Assembly: GCA_050011895.1 (NCBI GenBank)
Contig: JBEKIF010000052.1
Location: 1 to 30,951 of the forward strand
Source of the DNA: DATBGO01 sp050011895
GTDB lineage: Bacteria; Actinomycetota; Actinomycetes; Streptosporangiales; Streptosporangiaceae
Reading direction: 5' to 3'
Length of the DNA stretch: 30,951 nucleotides
Part shown: piece by piece, positions 1-6,826 of the stretch
Numbering within the stretch: the stretch's first letter is position 1
Layout: each line of letters opens with the position of its first letter
Notes under the pieces: generated by a model
The model's database searches: none
What the model was told of the DNA's origin: nothing
What the model saw: only the letters and a program-made list of their open reading frames with translations
Made by a program: the position numbers and the translations under genes

Positions 1-105
1 GACCACGTGGATCACCGCGAGCGCGACCAGCGCCAGCGCGCCTATCGCGCGGGCGGTCACCGCCGCGCTCTGATCCGGCTGCCATCGGGCGATGCGCTCA
101 ACCAT
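1..105 (-). CDS. Partial membrane protein, N-terminus only
   Basis: Only the first 35 codons are in the window; the gene continues past base 1. It starts with ATG at 105, preceded at a good distance by AGGAGG (111-116), so the start is well supported. The N-terminus is about 20 mostly polar residues (MVERIARWQPDQ...) followed by an Ala/Leu/Val/Ile-rich run from about residue 20, which looks like the first transmembrane helix of an integral membrane protein. It is divergent from the MarR gene at 423 and shares the 317-base region between them, which holds a site resembling the MarR operator. A MarR-controlled membrane protein next to its regulator is a common arrangement, but the family cannot be identified from this fragment. 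Confidence 0.7.
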   Translation of the reverse strand, partial: MVERIARWQPDQSAAVTARAIGALALVALAVIHVV

Positions 106-383
106 TGCTGTCCTCCTGTTGTCGGCCGTCCCCTTCGGGCCTGGTGCCTCGAAGGGGCAGTAGTAGCGCGTTCAACTACTAACACGCATAGGAGGCTGGG
201 TCGGTTCAGCGGGACAGGGTTGGCGGGTGCGACATAGCTCACACTCGGCTCGAGGCAGCCGGCGCCCCGGCACCCCGGCACCCCGGGACCACGCCGTGAG
301 TCCGATGTGACCCCGTAAGTTCGTCGGGGGTCCGTTGCCGGGTTCGTGTCCGATTCCGGCCAGCTGGACGGTGCAGCTTGCCA
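106..383. promoter_or_regulatory. Divergent regulatory region
   Basis: This gene-free stretch lies between the truncated minus-strand membrane gene and the MarR gene. Seen directly: an inverted repeat TAGTAG-N9-CTACTA at 161-181, and immediately beside it CTAACACGCATAG at 179-191. The latter matches 11 of 13 bases of the left half of the MarR-promoter palindrome (CTAACTTGCATAG, 384-396). The rest is GC-rich with a short CACCCCGG repetition near 269-286. Inference: the 161-191 site controls the leftward gene and may bind the same MarR protein. No open reading frame here looks real. Confidence 0.45.
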
Positions 384-405
384 CTAACTTGCATAGCTAA
401 GTTAG
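384..405. promoter_or_regulatory. Palindromic operator of the MarR gene
   Basis: A 22-base inverted repeat has arms CTAACTT (384-390) and AAGTTAG (399-405) around an 8-base centre. Its size and AT-rich arms fit MarR-dimer operators. It overlaps the proposed -35 element (TTGCAT, 389-394) and the spacer of the promoter in front of the MarR gene, so binding would block transcription. Autorepression is an inference from this position. Confidence 0.65.
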
Positions 406-422
406 GATGCTAAGGTAGTGGC
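389..422 (+). promoter_or_regulatory. Probable leaderless promoter of the MarR gene
   Basis: TTGCAT (389-394), a 16-base spacer and TAAGGT (411-416) form a sigma70/HrdB-like promoter. The -10 hexamer ends 6 bases before the ATG at 423 and no Shine-Dalgarno sequence is visible, so transcription probably starts at or next to the start codon. Leaderless genes with this spacing are common in actinobacteria. Confidence 0.55.
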
Positions 423-872
423 ATGCCTGAGGCGTTGAGCTACGAACTGCACAAGCTGGCCGCTCGGCTGGACAGCGCCGCGGACGGACTGCTGCGCAGC
501 GAGGCAGGGGTGTCGTACTCCCGGTTCTTGGCGCTGTTCGCGGTAGGAGAGACCGGCGGCAGCCAGCGCGATCTGGCTCGATGGCTGGGCCTGACCGAGC
601 CGTCGACGAGTCGGATGGTGGGCGTGCTAGCCGGAGATGGGTTGCTGATTGTCGCGCGGCTGGCCGGGGCGGGTAATCGACGGCAGCTCCAGCTCACCGA
701 TGAGGGAGCGCGGCTGGTCGAGCGGTATTCACACATGCTCGAGGATCTTTTTGCCGACCTGGTACGTCGCAGCGGCGTGCCGTTCGCGACCTATCAGCGG
801 CACACCCGCCGCCTTCTCGCCCAGCTCGACAGCGATCAGCAGGAGGCAGCAATGCGGTCGGGAGCGGCGTGA
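423..872 (+). CDS. MarR-family transcriptional regulator
   Basis: This 149-residue protein has the usual length and layout of MarR dimers: an N-terminal dimerisation helix, then a winged helix-turn-helix around residues 45-95. The recognition helix region reads RDLARWLGLTEPSTSRMV. The wing follows (near AGNRRQLQLT), and then a C-terminal helix. It should bind a palindromic operator and release it on ligand binding. The start ATG at 423 lies just downstream of a leaderless-type promoter overlapped by a palindrome, which suggests autoregulation. The gene ends inside the start region of the alpha/beta hydrolase gene (GTGA overlap if GTG 869 is used), so the two are almost certainly cotranscribed. 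The natural ligand is unknown; the hydrolase and the divergent membrane protein are the likely targets. Confidence 0.88.
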   Translation: MPEALSYELHKLAARLDSAADGLLRSEAGVSYSRFLALFAVGETGGSQRDLARWLGLTEPSTSRMVGVLAGDGLLIVARLAGAGNRRQLQLTDEGARLVERYSHMLEDLFADLVRRSGVPFATYQRHTRRLLAQLDSDQQEAAMRSGAA

Positions 873-874
873 GA

Positions 875-1801
875 ATGAGTACTTCCGACGGGGTTAGCAA
901 CAGCTCCACGCTGTCCGGGGACGGCACCGTGATCGCGTTCCACTCGGTGGGGCGCGGCCCGGGGCTCGTGATCGTCGGCGGGGTCCTCTCGGACGGGTCG
1001 AACTATCTCCACCTTGCCGAGGCGTTGGCCGAAAAGTACACGGTTCACGTGATGGAACGCCGTGGCCGACCGGGAAGCGGACCTCAGTGCCCTGGGCACA
1101 GCATTCAGGACGAGTGCGCCGATCTGATGGCCATCGCGACCGCGACCGGCTCACGGGCAGCGTTCGGTCACAGCTTCGGCGGCCTGGTTGTGCTCGAAGC
1201 AGCCAGGAGCCAGCCGATTTTCGACGAGCTGTTCGTCTATGAGCCGGGCGTACCGCTGCGCGGGCAGCTCACAGCCGGCTGGCTCGACGGATATCAGCAG
1301 CGGCTGGAAACCGGCGACCGGCATGGCGCGTTCGCCTGGATGGTCAAGAACGCCGGATTCGCCCCTCGCCCGCTCGCAGTGATGCCGCTGTGGTACGTCC
1401 GTCTCGTGCTGCGCCTCGCGATCCGCGGATCCAGATGGGAACGGATGGATCACCTCTTGGAAGCCAACCTGGTCGAGCACCGCCTTCAAGCAGCACTCGA
1501 CGTACCTAGTCTTGATCGGTTCGCCACGATCGCGGCTCACACCGTCCTGATAGGCGGGACCAAGAGCCCCGACGCGATCAGCGGCTCGCTCCTCGACGAG
1601 CTAGCCAGCATCATCAGAGGCTCCACCGTCGCGATCCTCCCCGGACTCGGCCACCTCGCCCCTGAAGTCGACCCAGGCCACATCGCCACGGCGCTGCTCA
1701 CCCAAGCCAAAACGCTTCGCCGGGAACTCATCGGGCGGGACCGAAGGTCACCAAGGTCTGCCCGCCAACCACCAGGACCCGCCAGCGGCGACGATGCGTG
1801 A
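875..1801 (+). CDS. Alpha/beta hydrolase
   Basis: About 308 residues with an alpha/beta-hydrolase fold. An N-terminal beta region leads to the nucleophile elbow GHSFGG, with Ser at about residue 100. The probable catalytic His is in GLGHLAPE at about residue 260, and an acid is likely in the loop near residue 230. The middle section (about 120-210) is the variable lid. Two starts are possible: GTG at 869, overlapping the MarR stop as GTGA, or ATG at 875. I prefer ATG 875, ten bases after GGAG (861-864). There is no signal peptide, so it is cytoplasmic. It shares a transcript with the MarR regulator and may process a small ester or lactone linked to that regulator's signal; the substrate cannot be told. 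The last 30 residues are Arg/Pro-rich and look like a disordered tail. Confidence 0.85.
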   Translation: MSTSDGVSNSSTLSGDGTVIAFHSVGRGPGLVIVGGVLSDGSNYLHLAEALAEKYTVHVMERRGRPGSGPQCPGHSIQDECADLMAIATATGSRAAFGHSFGGLVVLEAARSQPIFDELFVYEPGVPLRGQLTAGWLDGYQQRLETGDRHGAFAWMVKNAGFAPRPLAVMPLWYVRLVLRLAIRGSRWERMDHLLEANLVEHRLQAALDVPSLDRFATIAAHTVLIGGTKSPDAISGSLLDELASIIRGSTVAILPGLGHLAPEVDPGHIATALLTQAKTLRRELIGRDRRSPRSARQPPGPASGDDA

Positions 1802-2341
1802 GAGGACCAGCCAACGAACCACACGCCCTGCACGTTGCGCAGCGAGCGCCTCAGTTCCTCGGGGCTCGTGCGGTGTAGAGGAATGCGCAGTTCGGAGAAG
1901 CAAAGCGGCTGTTGGATAAGGCGCGGCTGTTGGATAAGGCATTGCAAGACCAACGGTGCTCACTTGTCGCTCATCCGGACCGACAGCATCTGGGAGGGGC
2001 AGACCTCATCGAAGGTTTCGGCGGCGGGCTGGTGGCCGCCATTGACGTAAAACGCACTCGCCTGGCCGAGCCCTGGACCCTCAGCTCGATGGCAAACGAA
2101 GTCCACCTCTCTCGCGCTTCTAGCTCGTGCGCACCCTCGATGCCACCGTTGACGTGAGTCCGATGGGCTAGCTGCGGAAGATGCGAATCCGCACAGGAGC
2201 CGGTCGAGTCCGAAGGTCGAGCGCTGGTCGAGTCCGGGGGGGTGAGTGCTGGAGCGCTACGAACGAGGTGCTGGCCCCAAGGCGCTTCCCCGTTCTGCGG
2301 TCGCTCGACGACGCTCGCCACCTGTCGCTCAACGGCAGTCT
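1802..2341. other. Gene-poor stretch, no convincing gene
   Basis: No frame here has a credible start, ribosome site and family resemblance. An open stretch at roughly 1888-2157 (plus strand) has no good start upstream and may be the remnant of a decayed gene. It begins with a tandem duplication. Short GGTCGAGT-type repetitions occur around 2199-2236. No terminator with a clear U-tract was seen after the hydrolase gene. Confidence 0.5.
1905..1940. repeat. Perfect 18-bp tandem duplication
   Basis: GCGGCTGTTGGATAAGGC occurs twice back to back, at 1905-1922 and 1923-1940, with no mismatch. In the frame open across it the duplication adds six residues (RLLDKA twice). Perfect identity suggests a recent slippage event in sequence that is no longer, or never was, constrained. 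Confidence 0.9.
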
Positions 2342-2367
2342 TGATGCATCACAGTTATGATGTATCA
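2342..2367. promoter_or_regulatory. Twin palindromic operator and leaderless promoter
   Basis: Two near-identical 10-base palindromes, TGATGCATCA (2342-2351, perfect) and TGATGTATCA (2358-2367, one variant centre pair), sit 16 bases apart. The second overlaps the A of the ATG at 2367. A -10 hexamer TATGAT (2356-2361) lies five bases before the ATG and no ribosome-binding site precedes it, so the transcript is probably leaderless. The operator covers both the -10 element and the transcription start, which fits tight autorepression by the MarR protein encoded here. Confidence 0.6.
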
Positions 2368-2798
2368 TGGTTGTGATGAATACGATGGAGCTCTACCTGC
2401 TGGGACGGCGGTTGATGCAGATCGCCGAGTCTGCGCTTCCGAGCGGGAAGTCAGCGACGGTCGCGCGGCTCGTGTTGATCGACGTCGCTTTCCATCCCGA
2501 CAGCTCGATCAGCGAGATCACCGAGCGCACCGCTTTGCATCAGAGCCAGGTGTCCGGGGCAGTGCGGACGCTGCGAGAGCGGGGGGTGCTCGAAACCGAA
2601 CCTGACCCAGCCGACCGTCGCAGGACGCTCGTCCGGACTACCCCGGCGCTGAAGGAGGTGCCGCGGCGACCACCGATGTCGATCACAGACGTCCTCGTTG
2701 AGCAACTCGGGGCCGAGCTGGCCGAAAGGCTGGGCGACGCGGTAGCCGCGTTGGACCTGCTCGCCGAGCTGTTCCTCCCGGAGGACGAGGAGGGATGA
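2367..2798 (+). CDS. MarR-family regulator of the ABC exporter locus
   Basis: This 143-residue MarR/wHTH protein shows a helix-turn-helix at about residues 50-75 (ISEITERTALHQSQVSGAV) followed by a wing with DPADRRRT, the charged hairpin typical of the family. The C-terminal helix (about 110-140) would close the dimer. ATG 2367 was chosen because a TATGAT hexamer lies immediately upstream; further in-frame ATGs at 2376 and 2385 are less likely. It heads a run with a small membrane protein and an ABC-transporter gene. MarR plus drug-type ABC exporter is a familiar pairing in actinobacteria, where the regulator senses the exported compound. The twin palindrome over the start suggests it represses itself and the downstream genes. 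Confidence 0.85.
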   Translation: MVVMNTMELYLLGRRLMQIAESALPSGKSATVARLVLIDVAFHPDSSISEITERTALHQSQVSGAVRTLRERGVLETEPDPADRRRTLVRTTPALKEVPRRPPMSITDVLVEQLGAELAERLGDAVAALDLLAELFLPEDEEG

Positions 2799-2882
2799 GC
2801 GTCACCGTTTCATCTCCGAGCCTTGACGACCATGTCGGCGCCCGTCAAGACACCGATGATTAGGAAGCAAAGGAGCAGGTAA

Positions 2883-3107
2883 GTGTTGTTCTTCTTTTTC
2901 CGTGGCCGTTACGGACCGTTGTTGCGAGCTGCGGCCGGTATCGCGGTCATCGTGTTCGGCCTCGTGAACTCGACTCCGTTCTTGGTCGTGATCGGCGGGC
3001 TGCTGCTCGCCTGGGGCACAGTGGCCGGGGTCGGCCAGCTCACCGACAGGCGCCGCAACTCCGGCGCCGTCGGCCAACGCGGTAACGGTTTCGGTCCGAT
3101 GCGATGA
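2883..3107 (+). CDS. Small two-helix membrane protein
   Basis: A 74-residue protein starting at GTG 2883, seven bases after AGGAG (2871-2875). Residues 10-28 and 31-50 form two hydrophobic segments separated by a short NST turn, so it should be a helical hairpin in the membrane with a basic C-terminal tail. Its stop overlaps the ATG of the next gene as ATGA (3104-3107), which implies translational coupling to the ABC-transporter gene. It may be an accessory subunit of that exporter. I do not recognise a named family. Confidence 0.7.
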   Translation: MLFFFFRGRYGPLLRAAAGIAVIVFGLVNSTPFLVVIGGLLLAWGTVAGVGQLTDRRRNSGAVGQRGNGFGPMR

Positions 3108-4375
3108 GCGCGATCAGCGTGAACGGTCTGATCAGGCGTTTCGGGAACTTCGTGGCTGTCGACGAGATCAGCTTCGAGGTCCCCGCCGGGCAGCTCGTCG
3201 CCGTTCTCGGTCCGAACGGGGCGGGCAAGGCGACCACCTTGGAGATGCTGGAGGGGTTCCTGGCGCCTACCAGTGGCACGATCCGGGTCCTCGGCGCCGA
3301 CCCGCGTCATGGCGACCGGGATTGGCGAGCGCGGATCGGCCTGGTGTTGCAATCGACCAGTCTCGACGCGGAACTGACCGTGCGCGCCACGCTCGCGCTC
3401 TATGCGCCCCTCTACCCCCGCGCCTACCGGGTAGAGGAGGTGCTGGAGTTGGCCGACCTGGCCGCTGACGCCGACACCAAGGTCGGGGCGCTCTCGGGCG
3501 GCCAGCGCCGCCGGGTTGACCTCGCGATCGGGATCATCGGCCGCCCGGAGGTGCTGTTCTTGGACGAGCCCACGACTGGGCTGGATCCCGAAGCCCGCCG
3601 CCGAACCTGGGCGGGCGGCCACGCCACGGCGTCCGGTGTCGCTGGCAATGCTGCGTTCGGGATCACCCTGGTCGCGTGGAGCGCCTACGGCGTCAGGTTG
3701 GTCGCCGCGCGCGAAGCGGGCATCGTCAAGCGCTGGCGAACCACGCCACTACCGCGATGGTGCTACTTCACCGGGCGGATCACCGCCACCGTCATCGTCG
3801 CCGTGCTCCCCGGTATCGTCACCGTCGCGGTAGCGGCCGGTTGCTACCACCTACACCTGGATTTCGGTGCCGTTATCAGGGTTCTTGTCGTCTTCTTGCT
3901 CGGCGCCGCGGCGTGGGCGGCCGCAGCGGCCGTACTCACCAGCGCTATGCCGACCGTTGAGGCCGCCACCCCGGTCCTTACCCTGATCTACTTCCCGGTC
4001 ATCATCGTCTCAGGTGCGCTCGGCATCATCAGCGAGCCGCGCTGGCTCACCACCGTCGCCAGCTACCTACCAGCCAAGCCGCTCATCGACGCCGCCACCA
4101 GCGCACTCTCACACACCGGTGGTGGTATCAGCCTCCCGGGCCGCGACCTCGCCGTGCTCGCCGCCTGGGCGATCGTCGGGATCACCGCCGCGGTTCTCAC
4201 CTTCCGCTGGGAGCCACACCGGCCTGGGCAACGCCGAACCGCGTCCCGCGAAGAACACCGCCACAGCATAAGAACATGGCAACCCGCTGCCACAGGACGT
4301 GGCTACAGACTGGATCAGAGCTTGGTCGTAGTCATCCGGTCGTTCACTTGGCTTCGCTGTGCCCTCGTGCCCTAG
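3104..4375 (+). pseudogene. ABC exporter: ATPase front fused to permease back
   Basis: The open frame (423 codons) joins two genes that are normally separate, a DrrA-like ATPase and a DrrB/ABC-2-type permease. Residues 1-169 are the ATPase: Walker A region GPNGAGKATT (36-45), signature LSGGQRRR (130-137), Walker B VLFLDEP (150-156). Shortly after RRRTW (ending at residue 169) the sequence switches to permease, with REAGIVKRWRTTPL and hydrophobic segments near 184-202, 229-246, 256-282, 288-309 and 350-368. The ATPase H-loop and C-terminal third, and the permease N-terminus with its first helix, are missing, as expected from an in-frame deletion of roughly 600-700 bases (estimated from usual family lengths). 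Walker A also has Ala43 where Thr/Ser should bind magnesium. The last 50 or so residues look like read-through beyond the normal permease end, stopping in a CTAG shared with the convergent gene. Probably non-functional as a transporter; a sequencing or assembly artefact is possible. Confidence 0.75.
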
Positions 4376-4812
4376 CCGTGGTAGATAATCGTGACAGCTG
4401 TCCGGGTGCCGCTCTTGTTGAGGTTCTTGCCTGTGATCGTTCCGGTGGCTCCCTTGAATATGCCGGTTCCCCCGGTCACCTTGCCATGAGTCACCGGGCT
4501 ACTGGTGAACTTGAGCGTGCCGTAGAGGAAGCCACCGTTGGTGTCGAGGGTCACGCCACCCGATGCTGTCTTCGTCTTCGGGTTGAACTTAAAGTAGAGC
4601 TGGTCGAATCCGATGATCTTGCCCGCCTTGTTGAGATCGGTATCCTGCTGACCGCCCGTTGTCTTGGAGAAGTCGGCCGACTTCTTCGTCACGGAGATGA
4701 ACTTCAGCGTGTGAGTGGTGCTGTGGGCGCTGGCAGCGGCAGGGAGCAGGAATGCCCCGGTGCCGAGAAGGGCAGCCGCGCTGACTACCGCGATGGACGT
4801 GCGAACCTTCAT
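4372..4812 (-). CDS. Secreted allene-oxide-cyclase/dirigent-like barrel protein
   Basis: A 146-residue protein with a clear Sec signal peptide: basic start MKVR, hydrophobic core to residue 23, and ASA cleavage site after about residue 29. The mature part is Gly/Thr/Lys-rich and beta-strand-like, with GGTGIFKGATGTITGK near the C-terminus. That motif resembles the end of the small beta-barrel fold of plant allene oxide cyclases and dirigent proteins, which has many secreted actinobacterial members of unknown role. Start ATG 4812 follows GGAGG with six bases between; an upstream in-frame start at 4866 would bury the signal peptide and is rejected. Its stop shares a CTAG palindrome with the convergent ABC gene. 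Enzymatic activity cannot be claimed. Confidence 0.78.
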   Translation of the reverse strand: MKVRTSIAVVSAAALLGTGAFLLPAAASAHSTTHTLKFISVTKKSADFSKTTGGQQDTDLNKAGKIIGFDQLYFKFNPKTKTASGGVTLDTNGGFLYGTLKFTSSPVTHGKVTGGTGIFKGATGTITGKNLNKSGTRTAVTIIYHG

Positions 4813-5409
4813 AGTTACCTCCAGTGCTTCAGACGCCCGAACCTCGGATGGCGGGGCGGGGCCCAAATATCACAAATAAGGGCGCGCGTCACGTGAGGAC
4901 AGCCATTGGCCATACTGCCATCTCGGACTCCTGGAGGCGTATGAAACGGGGTAGGGCGGCTGACCAGATTAGATCATGGCTCGGACCTGGCCATCCCTTC
5001 GATAGCCTCCTGACTCCTTGACATGACTCACGGTCCAGGGTCCCGGGAGGGATCGCGTAAGGCCGGGTGGCCCGGCATCGCGTAAGCGACGCGCGAAGCG
5101 CGCCTTGACCGTGATCTTGCAAGGCTTCAGGGGCCCTGTCCGAACTGGTGTCGGACCAGAAGCGCGGCAGTGCTCGGAGGGGCCGCTGACGTGCGTCCGC
5201 TTTGTGCGCAAAGGCTCGCATCGCGCGCCTCCTTAGTTGCAGGTAAAGCCCGGTTCGGCTGCCTGCAGATGAAATGGCAGCTCTGGCCGTGAGAATAATT
5301 TTAAAGATCAGATCCAAGATTCTCACGCAGTCGCGCATGACAACGCACTTTGTCGATAGAATAACTTAAACGTCTCGCGAAGACAGTCTTGGTCTTTGCT
5401 GCCATCGGA
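4813..5409. other. Gene-poor stretch with GC hairpins
   Basis: No credible gene. A long minus-strand open frame (4889-5338) has no ribosome site and a composition unlike its neighbours. Features seen: a perfect palindrome TCACGTGA (4889-4896) with AT-rich TTATTTGTGATATT just downstream on the minus strand, a plausible promoter for the secreted protein gene. There is also a hairpin GCCGGG-TGG-CCCGGC (5062-5076) flanked by two copies of ATCGCGTAAG (5052-5061 and 5077-5086), and a second hairpin CGCGC-GAA-GCGCG (5090-5102). Bases 5290-5400 are noticeably AT-richer. No function is assigned. Confidence 0.45.
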
Positions 5410-5429
5410 TCAACCGACCAATGTTGATC
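5408..5429. repeat. Inverted repeat over the regulator stop codon
   Basis: GATCAAC (5408-5414) and GTTGATC (5423-5429) can pair around an 8-base loop, spanning the TGA stop of the BTAD gene. A further GATCAACCG lies at 5452-5460. There is no U-tract on the minus strand after the stem, so an intrinsic terminator is doubtful. It may be an mRNA 3'-end structure or a protein site. Confidence 0.4.
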
Positions 5430-6162
5430 TTGAAAGCGCGGGCGGCGCGGAGATCAACCGCTGAATCGATTCCGACGGCTCGACGGCCAGCTCGGCCGCT
5501 AGCAGATCCCGGCAGCGATTGAACTGGCGCCGCGCCTCTGACCGGTTGCCTTCGGCGAGATGCGCCCTGATCAGCGTGGCGTGACCCGTCTCGCGCAGTG
5601 GTTCGAGCCGGACCGCGGCCAGCGCCGCCTGGATCGCCTCCGCATGGCGGCCGCGACGGCTGAGCTCGTCGGTCAGGACTTCGAGCGCGTGCAGGCGGAG
5701 CTGGCGTATGCCCTCCCTGTCATCCACGAGCCAGTCGTCGTACCAATCAGGAAGCAGGTCCAGCGACAGATCGAACCATGACACACCCGCCAGCTCGGCG
5801 ATGACGCTGTTGGCCGCAGAGCCGGCGCCTGCGCGCCCGAGAGCCGTTAGCGTCCGGATGTCGACCTGAACCTCTGCACGCAGGCTCAAGCGCATTCCGG
5901 TCGCGGCCACGACTGAGGCGCCGCAGTGGTTCACTCGCCACAGCGCCGTTCGCAGGTCGGCCAGCGACCGCTCGGCTAAGTACTCGGGCCAGAGCAGCCC
6001 AGCCAGGTAAGCCCGGCTGAGCGGCCGCTCGCGCAGCGCCAGCAGCGCGATAAGTCGTTGCGCGCTCATCGGGAGAACGATCTCCTCGTTTTCCCTCAGC
6101 AGGGTGAATCCGCCAAGCAGCTTTAGCTGGAGCGGCCCACTAAAATCAGCGCCGTGCGCCAC
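5410..6162 (-). CDS. BTAD/SARP-type transcriptional regulator
   Basis: A 250-residue protein with the layout of Streptomyces antibiotic regulatory proteins (DnrI/AfsR N-terminus). It has an OmpR-like winged helix at about residues 10-90 (LQLKLLGGFTLL near the start, LIALLALRERPLSRAYLAGLLWP in the middle). A bacterial transcriptional activation domain of helical TPR-like repeats follows at about 98-235 (DWLVDDRE..., RRGRHAEAIQAALAAV..., RQFNRCRDLLAAEL). It lacks the NB-ARC ATPase of large AfsR proteins. The start is GTG 6162, preceded by a G-rich run that could pair weakly with 16S rRNA. The gene is on the same strand as, and directly after, the injection-system operon, so it is the best candidate for a pathway-specific activator. 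SARPs normally bind direct heptamer repeats near -35; I did not find a convincing pair. Confidence 0.85.
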   Translation of the reverse strand: MAHGADFSGPLQLKLLGGFTLLRENEEIVLPMSAQRLIALLALRERPLSRAYLAGLLWPEYLAERSLADLRTALWRVNHCGASVVAATGMRLSLRAEVQVDIRTLTALGRAGAGSAANSVIAELAGVSWFDLSLDLLPDWYDDWLVDDREGIRQLRLHALEVLTDELSRRGRHAEAIQAALAAVRLEPLRETGHATLIRAHLAEGNRSEARRQFNRCRDLLAAELAVEPSESIQRLISAPPALSRSTLVG

Positions 6163-6309
6163 CGAACCCCCCAGTGTGCGAAGAGTGCCCTTTACGGTGG
6201 AGCCGCGAGATCCGGACGGATGATCGGCACCCGGCCGTACCTAGCGACTGCTCGAGGAGAGCGGCCCGAACTTCCCTATCTTGGAGTCTCCGCGCGGCGG
6301 GGCAGAGAT

Positions 6310-6338
6310 TCAAGCCTCTGGCAACAGGTTCGGCTTGA
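6310..6338 (-). terminator. Possible hairpin after the eCIS operon
   Basis: TCAAGCC (6310-6316) pairs with GGCTTGA (6332-6338). Inside, CTG-GCAA-CAG makes a short stem with a GNRA-type tetraloop. It lies 28 bases past the stop of the last operon gene on the minus strand and before the BTAD gene. Only AATCT follows on the minus strand, not a proper U-tract, so termination may be weak or factor-dependent. Confidence 0.3.
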
Positions 6339-6365
6339 TGGCGTCTATCTACCGTCACCGATACG

Positions 6366-6572
6366 TCACGAAGCTGATGAGCCATTTTCCCGTTCGAGGC
6401 TTGCGAGCCAATTGCGCACAGCCTCGCACGCGTCTTCGGCCGAGGTCGTGCTGAGCACCTGACGTTCGGCCTGACCTGGGATGACCCTCACCAGGCGGAC
6501 GCGGAGCCTCGGCTTAGCTCCTGGTTCGAGCCAGGCTCGGATCACGAGGGTTTCGTGCGGCGCGACGCCCAT
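6366..6572 (-). CDS. Small conserved-looking protein at the eCIS operon end
   Basis: A 68-residue protein (MGVAPHETLVIRAWLEP..., ending ENGSSAS). It has a strand-rich core (VIRAWLE, LRVRLVRVIPG, QVLSTTS) followed by an amphipathic helix (EDACEAVRNWLASLE). Start ATG 6572 has GGTGAG immediately upstream. The same frame stays open to GTG 6830, which overlaps the stop of the 1,365-residue gene as GTGA, so a 154-residue coupled product is formally possible. However, the middle of that extension (about 6590-6730) has unusual codon use for this genome. No domain is recognised. Its place after the DUF6519/FHA gene, and its compact alpha/beta look, suggest a small accessory or chaperone-like role in the particle. 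Function unknown. Confidence 0.6.
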   Translation of the reverse strand: MGVAPHETLVIRAWLEPGAKPRLRVRLVRVIPGQAERQVLSTTSAEDACEAVRNWLASLERENGSSAS

Positions 6573-6826
6573 CTCACCAGTTTGGTTATCGGCCGTCACG
6601 GTGTCGTTACTGCGACGTGACCACGCTGCCGATCCAGAAGAGCCTGCACGACTTAATCCCCGAAGGTCAATAAAGCGGCATATGTAACCCTGCTCGATAA
6701 ACAGACACCTTGCCGGACCCGCTGCTGCCATATCGGGGAGCCGGTCGGACCGGCGGTACACCGGGCCGTCCGAATCGACGGCGGATTCTTGCTGCACCGC
6801 AAGGGCTCGCATGAGGTATCCCATGA

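Noticed and set aside
295..2167. Shared 13-base string CGTGAGTCCGATG at about 295-307 and 2153-2166
   Set aside because: Short, without flanking similarity, and not positioned like an operator or attachment site; probably chance.
1971..2321. 116-codon minus-strand frame in the gene-poor stretch
   Set aside because: Low-complexity Ser/Pro/Arg sequence, no start signals, and overlaps an equally poor plus-strand frame.
5062..5102. Two GC-rich hairpins as an intrinsic terminator or small RNA
   Set aside because: No U-tract on either strand and no clear promoter, so only described within the gene-poor stretch.
4889..5338. 149-codon minus-strand frame
   Set aside because: No ribosome site, mixed codon use and no recognisable motif; part lies over GC hairpins.
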